64,000 bases of DNA from Lepidodermella squamata (taxonomy: Eukaryota > Gastrotricha): NCBI GenBank assembly GCA_047495785.1, contig JBLDXI010000020.1:1178001-1242000 (forward strand), given 5' to 3'. The translations under genes and the position numbers were made by a program. This document shows positions 11,570 through 22,074 of this stretch, in pieces. The notes below the pieces were generated by a model. The model saw only the letters and a program-made list of their open reading frames with translations, did no database searches and had not been told where the DNA came from. Within the stretch, counting starts at the first letter, position 1. Every line of letters begins with the position of its first letter.

Positions 11570-11575
11570 TTTATT
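11570..11575 (-). terminator. Poly(A) signal of the PLOD gene
   Basis: AATAAA on the minus strand, 174 bp past the PLOD stop codon at 11749. Confidence 0.5.
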
Positions 11576-11748
11576 TTTTAAATGGCAACATGATTTTGAA
11601 GACACAGAACAAAACGAGTACCAGATACAACTTGATTAGTTTTTCGGCTATGACTCGCGGCTTTAGGCTCAAAATCTGCACGTTGGCATATTCTTGCTTG
11701 CCTGGTGTATGAAGTATGAATGTTGATTTCCTTTAATCCCAGCTTTTA

Positions 11749-14700
11749 TCAGGGTTCCGTATTCCCGTTTCGTATTCCCGGAGTATCAACGTACGAGATA
11801 GCAATAAGACGAGTACCCTTTGTGACAGCAACGCCTTCGTGTAAGTGAGTGAGCCCGCCGGGATGAATAATGATAGACCCCAACGGCTGCCGAGAAACTG
11901 TACAATTGTAGCTGGCGAAATGAAGCCCACCACCTTCGTAGTCGACACCGTCTCTGCTGAGCGCGACGTTAGTTGAATAAGTGCTAGGGTCAAAATGAAG
12001 TCCCAATCCAGGCTGTTCCTCCGGCTTATATCGTGAGGCAAAAGCACGATAGACGTTGCATGGGGTCTTGTATCCAGGAAACGAAAATTCAACTAAGGGC
12101 TTTATATAGCGATTGCACAACTCAATCCATTCACTTAGGAACTCGACTTGTCCCATCTGCTTGCCGACGGTAGACAACTTCGCAGGATCGTCCGAGGGGC
12201 CGAGGCTTACAGCTGCCCAATCATCGAACTGACTAATCACATCGACGAAATGATCACAGAAATCTGAAGTGAAGATAGGGTATTGAAAAACATCACGACA
12301 AACTTCATTAGTGTCCCGTGGCGGGGCAGTGCCCTGGCTAATTTCTATCATAATCTCCCGCCAAGCAGGGTCAATATAGACTTTCGTCCACTCGAAATTA
12401 TTCCTTATTACTTCATAGATGTCTGGACGAGAGCGATGTACTCTGTAATCTTCGGAATCGATCAAGTGTCCAAAATCAACCAGATTTGTCACGTAAGGAT
12501 AGAATAAGTTTCCTCCAGATGCTGGTTCTACAGTAAATCGAACTGTATTATTGGCGATGTATTTCAGCTCGTCGAAAATGCTCGTCCTAAACATAATTGC
12601 TGCAGAGACCTCTGGGACACTCCACAAGCCACTATGGGATAAATAAAATTCAGCGATGAAGCAATTTGTTAAACAGAATAAATACCGTTTCTTTTCTTTG
12701 ATGATGTCAAAATATTGCGATGGCTGATTCGAATAGTTCGCTGTGACATCATACCTGAAGTTGGCTGTTACTACGTCAGCTTGCGTAAGCAAAGGAGATA
12801 TCAAATCAGTTCCCAGCCTAAGAAGAATTTTGAGGCTATCCGGATTTGTCAGCCTTGCACGGGCATCGAGAGCGAAAACGTGTGTGATTTCGATTGAGGA
12901 ACTCATGCTAAGGAAAAATCTCTGAAAATATAGAAACTACCTCGACATAATTTCTTACATCATTTGACTCAGCGCCTCAACTTCTGAAATTGACCGACTT
13001 TCATCGCAGCTGATATACCTGAAGTTGAGAAATGCCCCGAAATCCAGCGCACGAACTACCGCACTAACGTCGTAATCATGGTAACACTCCGAATTATATA
13101 TCAATAAGGCGATTTTGTTTTTAGGATAATTGAGCTCAGGTAGAACATCGAAAGCCATTTTGATGAAAGGCGTTGGCACCCGAACGAAAATTCCGATTAG
13201 GACACCATGCAAGCTATCTACCTATTGAAAATCAGCGACATGTTTATGATAGCAAACACAGAAATTGATAACTCACATCCTCTTCATGCGTGATAATTTC
13301 CTCGAGAGCTTCCAATCGTGTTCTGCCGTCATTTAATGAATTCCCATTCAGAATCACGTCGGCAAGGTAGTTGAAGGTGACAGAGTATTTCCGGGACGAT
13401 GTTAACATTGTCGGTGCGCTTCTCGTTCGACTATTGAACAAAAATACGGTGCTACCAATCGACTTGACGCTAACTTCATGCTCCGCTCCATCCAATAATT
13501 GAAAAAGCCTTCCGTCCTGATCAATTCGTATGGTTACTTTTCCGCTTTTTAAGTTCCGCTATTTCATTTCCGCCGAATTTTTTTCCGCTATGATCATTTC
13601 CGCCAATTGTCTTTTCCGCTACAAGTACACTTCCGCCAGTGATATTTCCGCCAATCAGCTTTCCGCCAAAGTTGATTTCCGCCAAGAACATTTCCGCTAA
13701 ATGTCATTTCCGCCAATAAAATTTCCGCTATATTGCACTTCCGCTTTTTGGCTCTTGGATTTCAACTTTGAAAATGCTGAAACCATGACGACGGAAAATT
13801 GGAGAAACGCTGGAACGTTAATTTGTCAAGTCGAACTAACACGTACAGCTAATGACAAGATAATTCGCCTTAGTTTTATTTGGCATGATACCTATATAAG
13901 ATACGACCAAATGCAATCGAATCATCACACCTAATTTGAAGGCAGTTTATTTCATGCATTTCATGCTTTAGCCTTTTATGCAGCTTCGCTGCTAACCTAC
14001 TCGAAGCCGCTGAACGGTTTCACTACGAATAATGTATTGATTCATACTGAGCGCTCACTTTCCCATTTCACTTCAAAATAAACCGTGTATCTTTAAAGCC
14101 CTTTGCAGTTTTGTTGAATAATCTGATTTTTTGAATCTGAAAAATCACCTTGGCGAAAAGGATTGAAGGCGGAAAACGTGCATAGCGGAACTGTCAGTTG
14201 GCGGAATTTCTGATAGCGGAAGTGTGCCATAGCGGAAATGTATATAGCGGAACTCATATTGCAGCGGAAATGAAAATAGCGGAAAACGCAATAGCGGAAA
14301 TGGTCGTCGGCGGAAAAAAATGTAGCGGAAATGAAATAGCGGAACTTAAAAAGCGGAAAAGTAACCAAACCGATCAATTTTTACCGCTTTATCGGTAGAT
14401 TCGAAAGCATCTTGCATACTGTGAAATTCGGATTTGGGGTCAAATATTTCGCAGAGGCTTCTCGCGTGGCCAATGAAGTTGGTAATTGTAGGAATTTCCG
14501 AAATTTTCGAAGAAAACAGAAGATATCTCAGCCATTTCGTTATAATTCCTACGAAGCTCGTTGTCCTAATAGGAGATATGTTTGCCGATATCACCACATC
14601 GGCATTCAGTTTCCTAAATTCTGACAACATCTCTTTGGCTCCGACTGTTAGAATACTAACAGGTTGAATGAACAAAACGACCGAGGAAGGGCTTTGCTGG

Positions 14701-14966
14701 CAGAGTTGTTTCAGTTCATTCTCCACGGCGGTAAATATTTCGTATTCTGTCTGTAATGTCGCCCCGTTATAAGTTGGCAATGGTGTAACTGAAAGTCCGA
14801 AAATAGCTGCTGATTCTTGCAGCAGGTTGAAGTAATGTTTATTGCTTGTTGCGGTCGTATAGACGTGCAAATTTTCCGGCTCATGGGCTGAAATTCCAGC
14901 TAAGGCGCTAATCGTGATTATCAGCCCAACGAATATTCTGACAATCGAATTATTCTGGGCATACAT
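11749..14966 (-). CDS. PLOD: Procollagen-lysine 2-oxoglutarate 5-dioxygenase (lysyl hydroxylase), coding sequence split by an 845-bp element
   Basis: Exons (minus): 14966-14372, [element], about 13518-13277, 13221-12959, 12919-12686, 12631-11749; total about 738 residues, the usual length. There is a signal peptide, an N-terminal glycosyltransferase-like domain, a middle GT-like domain (LIGIFVRVPTPF...ALDARARLTNP) and a C-terminal Fe/2-oxoglutarate dioxygenase domain with HFD (His-x-Asp), the distal His in THLHEG and the 2OG-binding Arg in GTRLIA. It would hydroxylate collagen lysines in the ER. In the first domain the usual DSYDV metal motif reads QPVSI, and the His of the LDH motif reads Gln, so glucosyltransferase activity is probably lost. 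The intron at 12632-12685 is 54 bp with no in-frame stop. The insertion at 13527-14371 either breaks the gene or must be spliced out. Confidence 0.85.
13527..14371. mobile_element. Inverted-repeat element of TTCCGC words inside a PLOD exon
   Basis: The 845-bp insert begins with a dozen or more TTTCCGC(C/T)A words at about 20-bp spacing (13535-13750) and ends with the complementary GCGGAAA words (14160-14365). The ends are near-perfect inverted repeats over about 45 bp (TGGTTACTTTTCCGCTTTTT and onwards). The 8-bp word GATCAATT lies directly on both sides (13519-13526 and 14372-14379), as expected for a hAT-like target duplication. Collapsing element and duplicate restores the PLOD frame. The unique centre (13760-14155) has no recognisable gene. 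Confidence 0.8.
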
Positions 14967-15280
14967 ATATAAATAATTTAATGATATCCTGAAGCTATTC
15001 TAAAGCTGGTTAATAGGCGTAGTATATCCGCTAGAGATAGTAGTATTTTCCTACAATAGAGCCAAGGATAATCGTTTCCAACGCTGCATATAACATGGGC
15101 ATACAGTGTCTATTTAGCGTGCAATAGGCGGACCATCATCGAGTCATTCATTGGCAAACGCTGAGATGGTAAACATGGCATGCGGATGCGCAGTTTCCTA
15201 TAAAGAATTAAGAATTAATTAGGAAATTGCGCTCCTAATTTCAATACTTTTTTCTTGTGCAAATAATTAACTTCAATAAT
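14967..15280. other. PLOD upstream region, nothing else seen
   Basis: This lies between the PLOD start codon at 14966 and the 3' end of Ly6-like gene 3. TATATAAA sits only a few bases upstream of the PLOD ATG, too close to be a normal TATA box. No further gene seen. Confidence 0.4.
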
Positions 15281-15281
15281 T

Positions 15282-15287
15282 TTTATT
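15282..15287 (-). terminator. Poly(A) signal of Ly6-like gene 3
   Basis: AATAAA on the minus strand, 47 bp past the stop codon at 15334. Confidence 0.5.
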
Positions 15288-15333
15288 CTGAAATCCTGTA
15301 CATTTAAAAATAACGCATCAACTACGGTGAAAT

Positions 15334-15732
15334 TTAGAAAATAAAATAACGAATAGTTGATACAAAACTAATAGCCAACATATATGTTGAAGTTATACAA
15401 TAATTAGCTGAAGCTCCATTTAGGTTACAAGAATCTTTTTGGCAGCAATATGTAACGTATGGGCCAGTGGGCATGGGGCCCGGGCAGAATGGCGAGCAGA
15501 ACCTTTCGACTTTCCTAATACGCAAAAAAATAGCCAGAATTTGAGAAAGTCTTGATCGCAAAGCTTACGAGTAATAATTGTAATTGGTCGATATTTGAAC
15601 GCAGTAATTGTAACCGCCAGGACAGGTCAGCAGATCAGCCGAGGCGTTATTGCAATCTGCACAGCTGAAGCACCTCAGACCGTAAGACTTTCCGACCAAT
15701 GCCAGTATGAGGAGTAACAAAACCGCTCTCAT
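15334..15732 (-). CDS. Ly6/three-finger domain protein 3 (2 exons)
   Basis: Exons 15732-15569 and 15514-15334 give 114 residues, with a phase-2 intron at the same place as in genes 1 and 2. There is a signal peptide MRAVLLLLILALVGKSYG, then LRCFSCADC (the typical Ly6 start), TCPGGYNYC, FCSPFCPG and the terminal box CC-x5-CN (YCCQKDSCN). The C-terminal tail is hydrophobic (MLAISFVSTIRYFIF) and may direct GPI anchoring. It lies head to tail with gene 4. Function unknown. Confidence 0.8.
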
Positions 15733-16194
15733 CCTATGACAAAAAAATTGCCGAAAAATTACGAACTGAGTAGGAATATTCTGATCTTGTATTTGATATA
15801 ATATGTGTACCGGAATCCTCGAGCCCCGATACGTCTAGGTTCAGATACAAAGGTAAAAGGCTTCCTGCGTCATGGCGCGGGTGCTAATGAGTGCTTTCAA
15901 CATCGGAAGGACATCGTATGAGTATCTCATTATTGTCATTACCGCAGGTAGAACCTAAAAAAATGTAAAGCCACACTCCTGCGATGAGTGCATGCGTTGA
16001 CCCACTCGTAGCGTCTTGAAGTAAAGGCCGAACAGGGTACTTATTATCGCCTGTTTACTCACCCTTATAATGAATTTATTATACAGCATTTTGTTTGTTT
16101 TATCCCGATCGCCACCTTCACGTTTACCCATAATAAATACCTGCGCGACATCAAGATAATCTACGCATTTTCTAGGAACGGATAAAAATAATGG

Positions 16195-16200
16195 TTTATT
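16195..16200 (-). terminator. Poly(A) signal candidate of Ly6-like gene 4
   Basis: AATAAA on the minus strand, 30 bp after the stop codon. A second candidate lies at 16075-16080. Confidence 0.4.
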
Positions 16201-16229
16201 TTTACGATGATCGCATGAACAATTTCGAA

Positions 16230-16683
16230 TCATAGCGGGAAGATAGAGATCGTTAAACATGCTGTAATCAATGAGATGAAGTTGAAATCACTGATTTTTC
16301 TATTAGTTGTGGCAGCATTGCATCCTTCCAAAGTACAGCAACTGTATCCGAATCCATTCTAAAAATTATTGGGCGAGAAAATCAAGCTATTTTGTTATGC
16401 TGCTAATTTCTACCTGTGTCGCATCAGCTGGGCAAAAATCAGCGCAATATTTGTCGGCATATCTATTGCAAGGCTAGAAAAAATATATTTTCATTCGATT
16501 GCGAAAATGTTACCGAACGAATAGGCCATAGCCGCGATAGGTCACGCAGTACTTGAATCGGTAGGGACATTCCTGCAAAAACCCGATGTTGTAACAATTC
16601 GAGCATTGGTAGCATCGCAGCGAATGTAATGGTTGTAGCAAGGCGCAAATTACGAGTAAAAATTCCCTTGATATTGATTTCAT
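16230..16683 (-). CDS. Ly6/three-finger domain protein 4 (3 exons)
   Basis: Exons 16683-16514, 16462-16414 (49 bp) and 16358-16230 give 115 residues. The first intron is phase 2, matching the relatives; a second, phase-0 intron is extra. The sequence shows a signal peptide, LRCYQCSNC, ECPYRFKYC, YCADFCP and the box CC-x4-CN (SCCTLEGCN), followed by a hydrophobic tail (NFISLITACLTISIF) suggesting GPI anchoring. The model depends on splice choice, but all cysteines of the fold are recovered in one frame. A TATA box lies about 115 bp upstream. Confidence 0.7.
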
Positions 16684-16796
16684 CTTTCATAGAAGTCGGA
16701 AGAATAGACGTGACTGGTTCTGTCCATTTAGAACTGGGAACTGGGTTTTTCCTCCTTGTTGACCAAGCCTGGCGATTTGACGGCAAATAAATGCGC

Positions 16797-16803
16797 TTAT
16801 ATA
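16797..16803 (-). promoter_or_regulatory. TATA box of Ly6-like gene 4
   Basis: TATATAA on the minus strand, about 115 bp before the start codon at 16683. Confidence 0.4.
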
Positions 16804-17160
16804 TCTAGGGTAATATTTACTGCCGGATGCAAGAAAACAAGCACTGCCGGTTCTTTGAAGTAGCGAAAATTATTTTACCTCGTAATGCATGTAAAACGTA
16901 AAACCGAAGTCACAAATTTAAATCGAAATTGAAAGCTGTATTTCTCTTCCCCGCGACCGATCGTCTGTACCCTTTCGGGTTTTGAGGAAGGCAAACCAAC
17001 AAATTAGCCACCCGCCCACACGGCACAAGTCACAAATTATAATAGGTAAATAAAAAATAAGTATACATTTTTTCTCGGCATTATATAGCATCATCAACTT
17101 TACAAATTCTAAATTTTGTCCTTTCGATTTTAATTCGACCTTGAACTTCAACATCTCGCT

Positions 17161-19719
17161 GTTGGAACCCAAGTCAGAAACGTGCCCGAACGCGTTCGGG
17201 TATACCCGAGCCCGACTGGGTAATAGCGTTTTGCCTGTCCGCACTCTGGCTGTTTCAAATGCTGCCCGTATGCAGCGTTTACGTTAAATTGATGAAAATG
17301 AAGCAAATCCCGCATGAGTGGACACGGGTAGGAGCAGGTGTCAGCCCGAGTACGGCTGAGAGAACAATAGAACGAACGGCGCATTGTTTTTACTCTGGAG
17401 GCAATTCCGCACTTGGGATAGCGATTTACCCAAGTCCGACATGTAAAAATAGGGCGCGCCTCACTTAATTATTGACTTGAGCTCGTCTTCATTATATCGT
17501 CATTTTTATCATCATTTTTTGTTAAAATAAAAGAAATAAATGCCTGGCATTTTTGTTTATTCTTTAGTCAATTTTTCTGATTGACTCAGGTAGTAGCCGT
17601 TTTTGCGTGGTGATGAGGCACTCAGTTGCAGTAAGCTGTTTGAAATTGCCGTTAATCGGACGCATCTGATGTCATTCGTGATAAATTTGATTAAAGGCAG
17701 CGGCGTGGCGCGTCTTTGGTTGATCACGCATTCCGCCGCTCAATCGTCGCTCAACATAGGCGCAGACGTCTGCGCGCCTTCCAGGGCCATTGACGGCGCG
17801 AGAAAGGACACAGATCTCAACTACTCTCACGCAACTAGAGGTAGTCCAATATTCCGAAGTATTCCGTATTCAGTATTCCAATTTAATTCGGAGTAAACGT
17901 TCTTAAATTGTAAGATTTATTGTAATTTGTAACGTTTAGAACGTTCATTCTAGTCCCGTTATTTCTGAAATAACCAAGTCGCATGCTGACCCCATCATCC
18001 TAAGTATTACCTGCAGAATTTGTTATCCATTATCTCTGGCAACTATATACCCGTTTCAGGACGCTTGGCTAATATGTTCATTTATTTCTTCTTGCTAAAA
18101 CTACTCGCACAGCTCAAGCCTCCTTAATTAGGCCGGTTTTAGAAATGGGGCTTTCTTAGAACTCAATTCCTAAATGCCTCCTAAAATTGTGGATTATCTT
18201 AGAAATTCATTTTTCCTTAGTGTTATCGCTAATTAATTTAATTTTTAATTTTAAGTAATTATCCTAAACCTTAAAACATCCAAAGAAAATTCTAGTTACT
18301 CCAGTGTCGTTATGTCAACTGTTATTTATTAATAACAGCGGGTTTTTGTTGTTTAAAACAATAAAATATATATATTTCATCAGTTTTCCATAAAAGTTTA
18401 ATTTTTCTATCCTCGGGCTCCGCTCATTTTCTACCTTAGGCTGCTTTTAGGGGTGGGTGTTTTTTAGACCTGAACCCTCTGAAAATTTGTCGATAGTTTT
18501 CAACATTTTCAACATTTTCCTTATCTTTCCTTGATTAATAATTGATTTATTCATGATTTTTTATATTTAGATTTGTTCGATTATTTAGATTATTAATAAT
18601 GTCGTTGAACCCTTCGATCGCCAAGGAGCAGCTGCTCGACCAGGCCGTCGTCGAGGTCGCGGTGGAGCTACTTGACGGTGTTACCTGGATGCCGGCCGTC
18701 GCTGACCCTCACATCCCAGGGGTGTACTGGGTGATTGGCCACAACATCCGGGTAATTTTCCCTGCACCCGAACGCATTGACCCGGAGGAGGAAGCCGAGG
18801 AAGCTCGCCTTGCCGAGCAAGAGCACGTGGCATGTGGGCCTCGGGTGCTCTCCTTACCAGGCGCTCTTCGGCATTCCGCCTCGCCTAGGTGCCTACTCTG
18901 TTCCCGGGCTGCCGTTCGACGTTGTTCCCACCATCGAGAACAAAAAAGACCTGAAGCGCGTTCTCAATCTAGGTATGTTGTTATTTCGCAAATTCTACTT
19001 GCAAAGAAAATTTGCCGTTAAATATTATACTATTGTTTCTGTTTTCTAAAAGCCTTCGTCAGCTGAGAATTAGGATAAATCTTGCGACTCTCGGGAAAAA
19101 AAATTGTATATTATGCCATACTTGTAATAATCATGTTATAAAAAATCTGAAAATCCGACAAAATTGTTGTACAGTTCACTTAATATATAACATAATTTCT
19201 GAGAAACTCTGGAAAAATCACAAAAAAATAATTGTATTATCTATGTATTTATAAGATAATTGTTTGTCCTGTTGTAGCATCGGTGGAATTTGCGAGATTT
19301 GACTGGTTTTTGAAATGGAAAATAAAAATAATGCGACCGTTATTTTGCTGCCTTGTTTCACTAAAATTTCTGCCTTTTCTTTAAAAATGGTTAATAGCAT
19401 GGCGCGCCCTGCTATTATGGTAGTCGATAGTCGAACTCGGGCATCAGCGGTGCCCAAGCCCGGAGAAGTATAAAAGTATGACCTCACGCAGAACAATGCG
19501 CCGTTCGTTCTATTGTTCTCTCAGCCGTACTCGGGCTGACACCTGCTCCTACCCGTGTCCACTCATGCGGGATTTGCTTCATTTTCATCAATTTAACGTA
19601 AACGCTGCATACGGGCAGCATTTGAAACAGCCAGAGTGCGGAAAGGCAAAACGCTATTACCCAGTCGGGCTCGGGTATACCCGAACGCGTTCGGGCACGT
19701 TTCTGACTTGGGCCCCAAC
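17161..19719. mobile_element. Foldback-type element with 227-bp inverted arms
   Basis: The left arm 17161-17387 and right arm 19492-19719 are near-identical reverse complements. One visible difference is CAGGCAAAACG against AAGGCAAAACG. Both arms carry the internal palindrome CCCGAACGCGTTCGGG. The arms translate to the same meaningless frame, which is a shadow. A TATAAAA at 19469-19475 points outward into the right arm. The 2.1-kb interior is AT-rich except for a GC-rich coding-like island at 18599-18975. No transposase was found and no clear target duplication. Confidence 0.8.
18599..18975 (+). pseudogene. GC-rich captured exon with an integrase C-terminal fragment
   Basis: An ATG frame at 18599 (MSLNPSIAKEQLL...) runs for about 80 codons and ends in an acidic EEEAEEARLAEQE stretch. 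The next frame then gives SPYQALFGIPPRLG and DLKRVLNL. This resembles the region just after the catalytic core in Gypsy/Ginger-type integrases and domesticated relatives such as KRBA2 and SCAND3. The two parts are out of frame by one base near 18840. A splice-donor-like GTATGT follows at 18973. Base composition differs sharply from the surrounding AT-rich element, so I read it as a captured, decayed gene piece. Confidence 0.5.
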
Positions 19720-19790
19720 ATCGCCACAAGTTGCTAAATCCTAATTATCCTAATTTTTTTTAAAAATGGCGTCAAATTGTTAAAATTTTG

Positions 19791-19796
19791 TTTATT
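19791..19796 (-). terminator. Poly(A) signal of the nuclear receptor gene
   Basis: AATAAA on the minus strand, 195 bp past the stop codon at 19991 and 72 bp from the edge of the foldback element. Confidence 0.45.
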
Positions 19797-19990
19797 AACG
19801 CGGGAAAAGCAAGAAACATATCACAAAATTCCCAGCCAATATCAGACGTGTATATACCACTTTAATAGCGACTTTGGCAATCAGATGAATCATCATGATA
19901 AACGATGCCATAATTTCGTCGCATTTGACCGAAAATTAATAACGTTTAAAATTTAAATTATTACAGTTCATAATATAACACAATGGCGAA

Positions 19991-21770
19991 TCAACTTTTG
20001 TATATGATTTCAGTCAGCAGTTGATGCTGATCAAGCAAGTCCTTCCTAACCGCCGTTGAATCGCTCATGGCGCTTAAAATTTGATTTGAAGCCTGGAGAA
20101 CAGCTTTCAGAAGCGAATCGATATCAGCCAAATCGAGATCCGGAACGCGATCTATCATCAGGTTTCGCAAAGAGCCCGCAACTTGGGTGACGTGGGTCGA
20201 CGCGGATAGATCAGGAAGATCTATAAATAAATAGGAACTTTAAATTCATTTTTTTGTGATTTTAAACACTGCCTTTGTTGAAGAATAGAGCAGCCGATAT
20301 CAGATCCATAATGCCAGCCGCCTTTGACAGATCCAATTCTCCAATCACTGCGTCGAAATCGCTGATCGCTGCCTGTTTTGATTATTTAAAGAATTTCAAA
20401 AAATTGATTAATCGAAACAACTGGAAATAATCCTGATGAATTTACGTGAATTTTAGGGTAGTGTTGAAATATCGCCGTTTTCGCGTTTGAATCCAGCAGC
20501 AGGCAGTTCGAGTAGCCGCCTTCGGTCGATTGGGAAATAGCGAGGCAGCTTATCGGATTGAATGCGTTGATCGTCAGCATGATTCGATCGTTCATTGGCA
20601 GCTCTTTGAAACCTGTTTGCTCACACGGGACAGAAAGCAGAGCAGGCAAGCGCGCGGCGAAGCGCGAAAGGTGAAAATTGAAACAAAAAACAAAACACAT
20701 GATTAAACTGGGTACAAATTAACATTATTTCCATCTCCCAGCGCGGGAAATTTTCTCTTATTTTGCTGTGCCAAAGCAGGTTCGACTGACAAGCTAATTT
20801 TATTGTCGAAAGGGAATGAAAATGTTAAGCATGATCAAGCAACAAAAAAGGGCTACTATAAATTTGCAGAAATTAATTACTGCTTACCTGTTAGATTTTT
20901 TATAAATTTTAAAGCGAAAGATAGGCGAGCCTCAAAAGAAATGAGAAGCAACAACCAAGTCATTTCCGATGTGATCGGGGCATCACACTCAATTCGCATC
21001 TGTCAATATGCAACGATTACAGGTGACTTATAAGAAATTTAGATGAAAGCTCACCTGTTTCAGCTGTTCGAGCATTTGAACGCCAGAGATGCTAGAAGAA
21101 TTTTCATGGCCTTCATCCTGGAAGGGTGAGACAAAATTCTGATAAAAATTGCTGGCAATACGTTGCGAAATGTTTTCGCGGCTGTTATCGCCGAAATCGG
21201 CAGAATGCCCGTTGATCATCACTACAGGCATTTTCGTCGTCTGACGGCCGATTTTCGGCGGCGAGGATGACGATGAGCCGTCATCGCTGTTGATCTTGCA
21301 ACTTTGCCGCTTCGCCTCACGGTAATTTATCGGCGATTTCAGCAGGCCGTCATTCTGCGCCAGGCGGTTGTAGCCGCCCGCGATTTCCGCCCGTCTGGCG
21401 TCAGACCGCCGGCCGGGCGGCGTGTGGCAAACGAGCGACATGCCAGCGGCGAGGCAGCGCTGGTAGCGACAGGCGCGGCACTGCTTTTGAAACGGCGTTA
21501 TTTCGCACCGGCGCGGGTTGTTCGCATTGGTGCAGCGGTGCAAATGCTGGTTCAGTGACACGTCGCCGTCGGTTTGGTACAACCGAACGGCTGTTCGGCG
21601 GAAAAAGCTTTTACACGCCTCGCAGGTTAGCGCAGAAAAATGAAAGCCAGTCGATCTTTCGACGAGTGGAATTACGAACGAAATTTAATTGCAACAAATC
21701 AAACTTACGATGCCCCACAAACGGTGCATGGAATAAACTGGAGATCAAAATGTTGGCCGTTGCTCTCCAT
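19991..21770 (-). CDS. Nuclear hormone receptor (5 exons)
   Basis: Exons 21770-21709, 21655-21055, 20619-20446, 20372-20270 and 20220-19991 give 389 residues. The DNA-binding domain starts near residue 14: PCTVCGASS...CEACKSFFRR (P-box CEACKSFF), then HRCTNANNPRRC...CRACRYQRCLAAGM. The P-box differs from the usual CEGCKxFF and is of the kind found in expanded invertebrate receptor sets. In finger 2 the first cysteine pair is spaced by eight residues instead of five. A Ser-rich hinge follows. The ligand-binding domain begins after the 435-bp intron, with FKELPMNDRIMLTINAF marking helices 3-5. The subfamily is not identifiable; it is probably a nuclear transcription factor with unknown ligand. 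Confidence 0.82.
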
Positions 21771-22074
21771 CACAATAGCTTCGTGTAAAATAACCATAAA
21801 TTAGCCTAAGATTTTAGCCAGAAAAATGCCACGATTCGATTATTTCTGATGCTAAGAGAAGGAATAATTGTTTGAAAGAAATTTTTGACGCAGCACGCCT
21901 TATTAGTTGACGCGGTTTAATTGCAAGGAGACACGATTACGCAACACAGTGAAAGAATTGCTTTAGAACTAGGCATTACAGCCAGTGTTGAATCACAATT
22001 GAGACGCTCCGCCAGAAAACAGCCCATATGTATTCACTGTTATTTGAGAACTTCCGCAGAAAGCAACCAACATA

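Noticed and set aside
15955-16260. 101-codon minus frame with four cysteines
   Set aside because: It overlaps the last exon of Ly6-like gene 4 in another frame and has no domain; likely a shadow plus 3' UTR.
17148-17384. Pair of identical 70-80-codon frames at 17148-17384 and 19478-19744
   Set aside because: They are the two inverted arms of one element. The protein-like identity follows from DNA identity.
21304-21558. Plus-strand frame opposite the nuclear receptor
   Set aside because: Antisense shadow of the DNA-binding domain exon.
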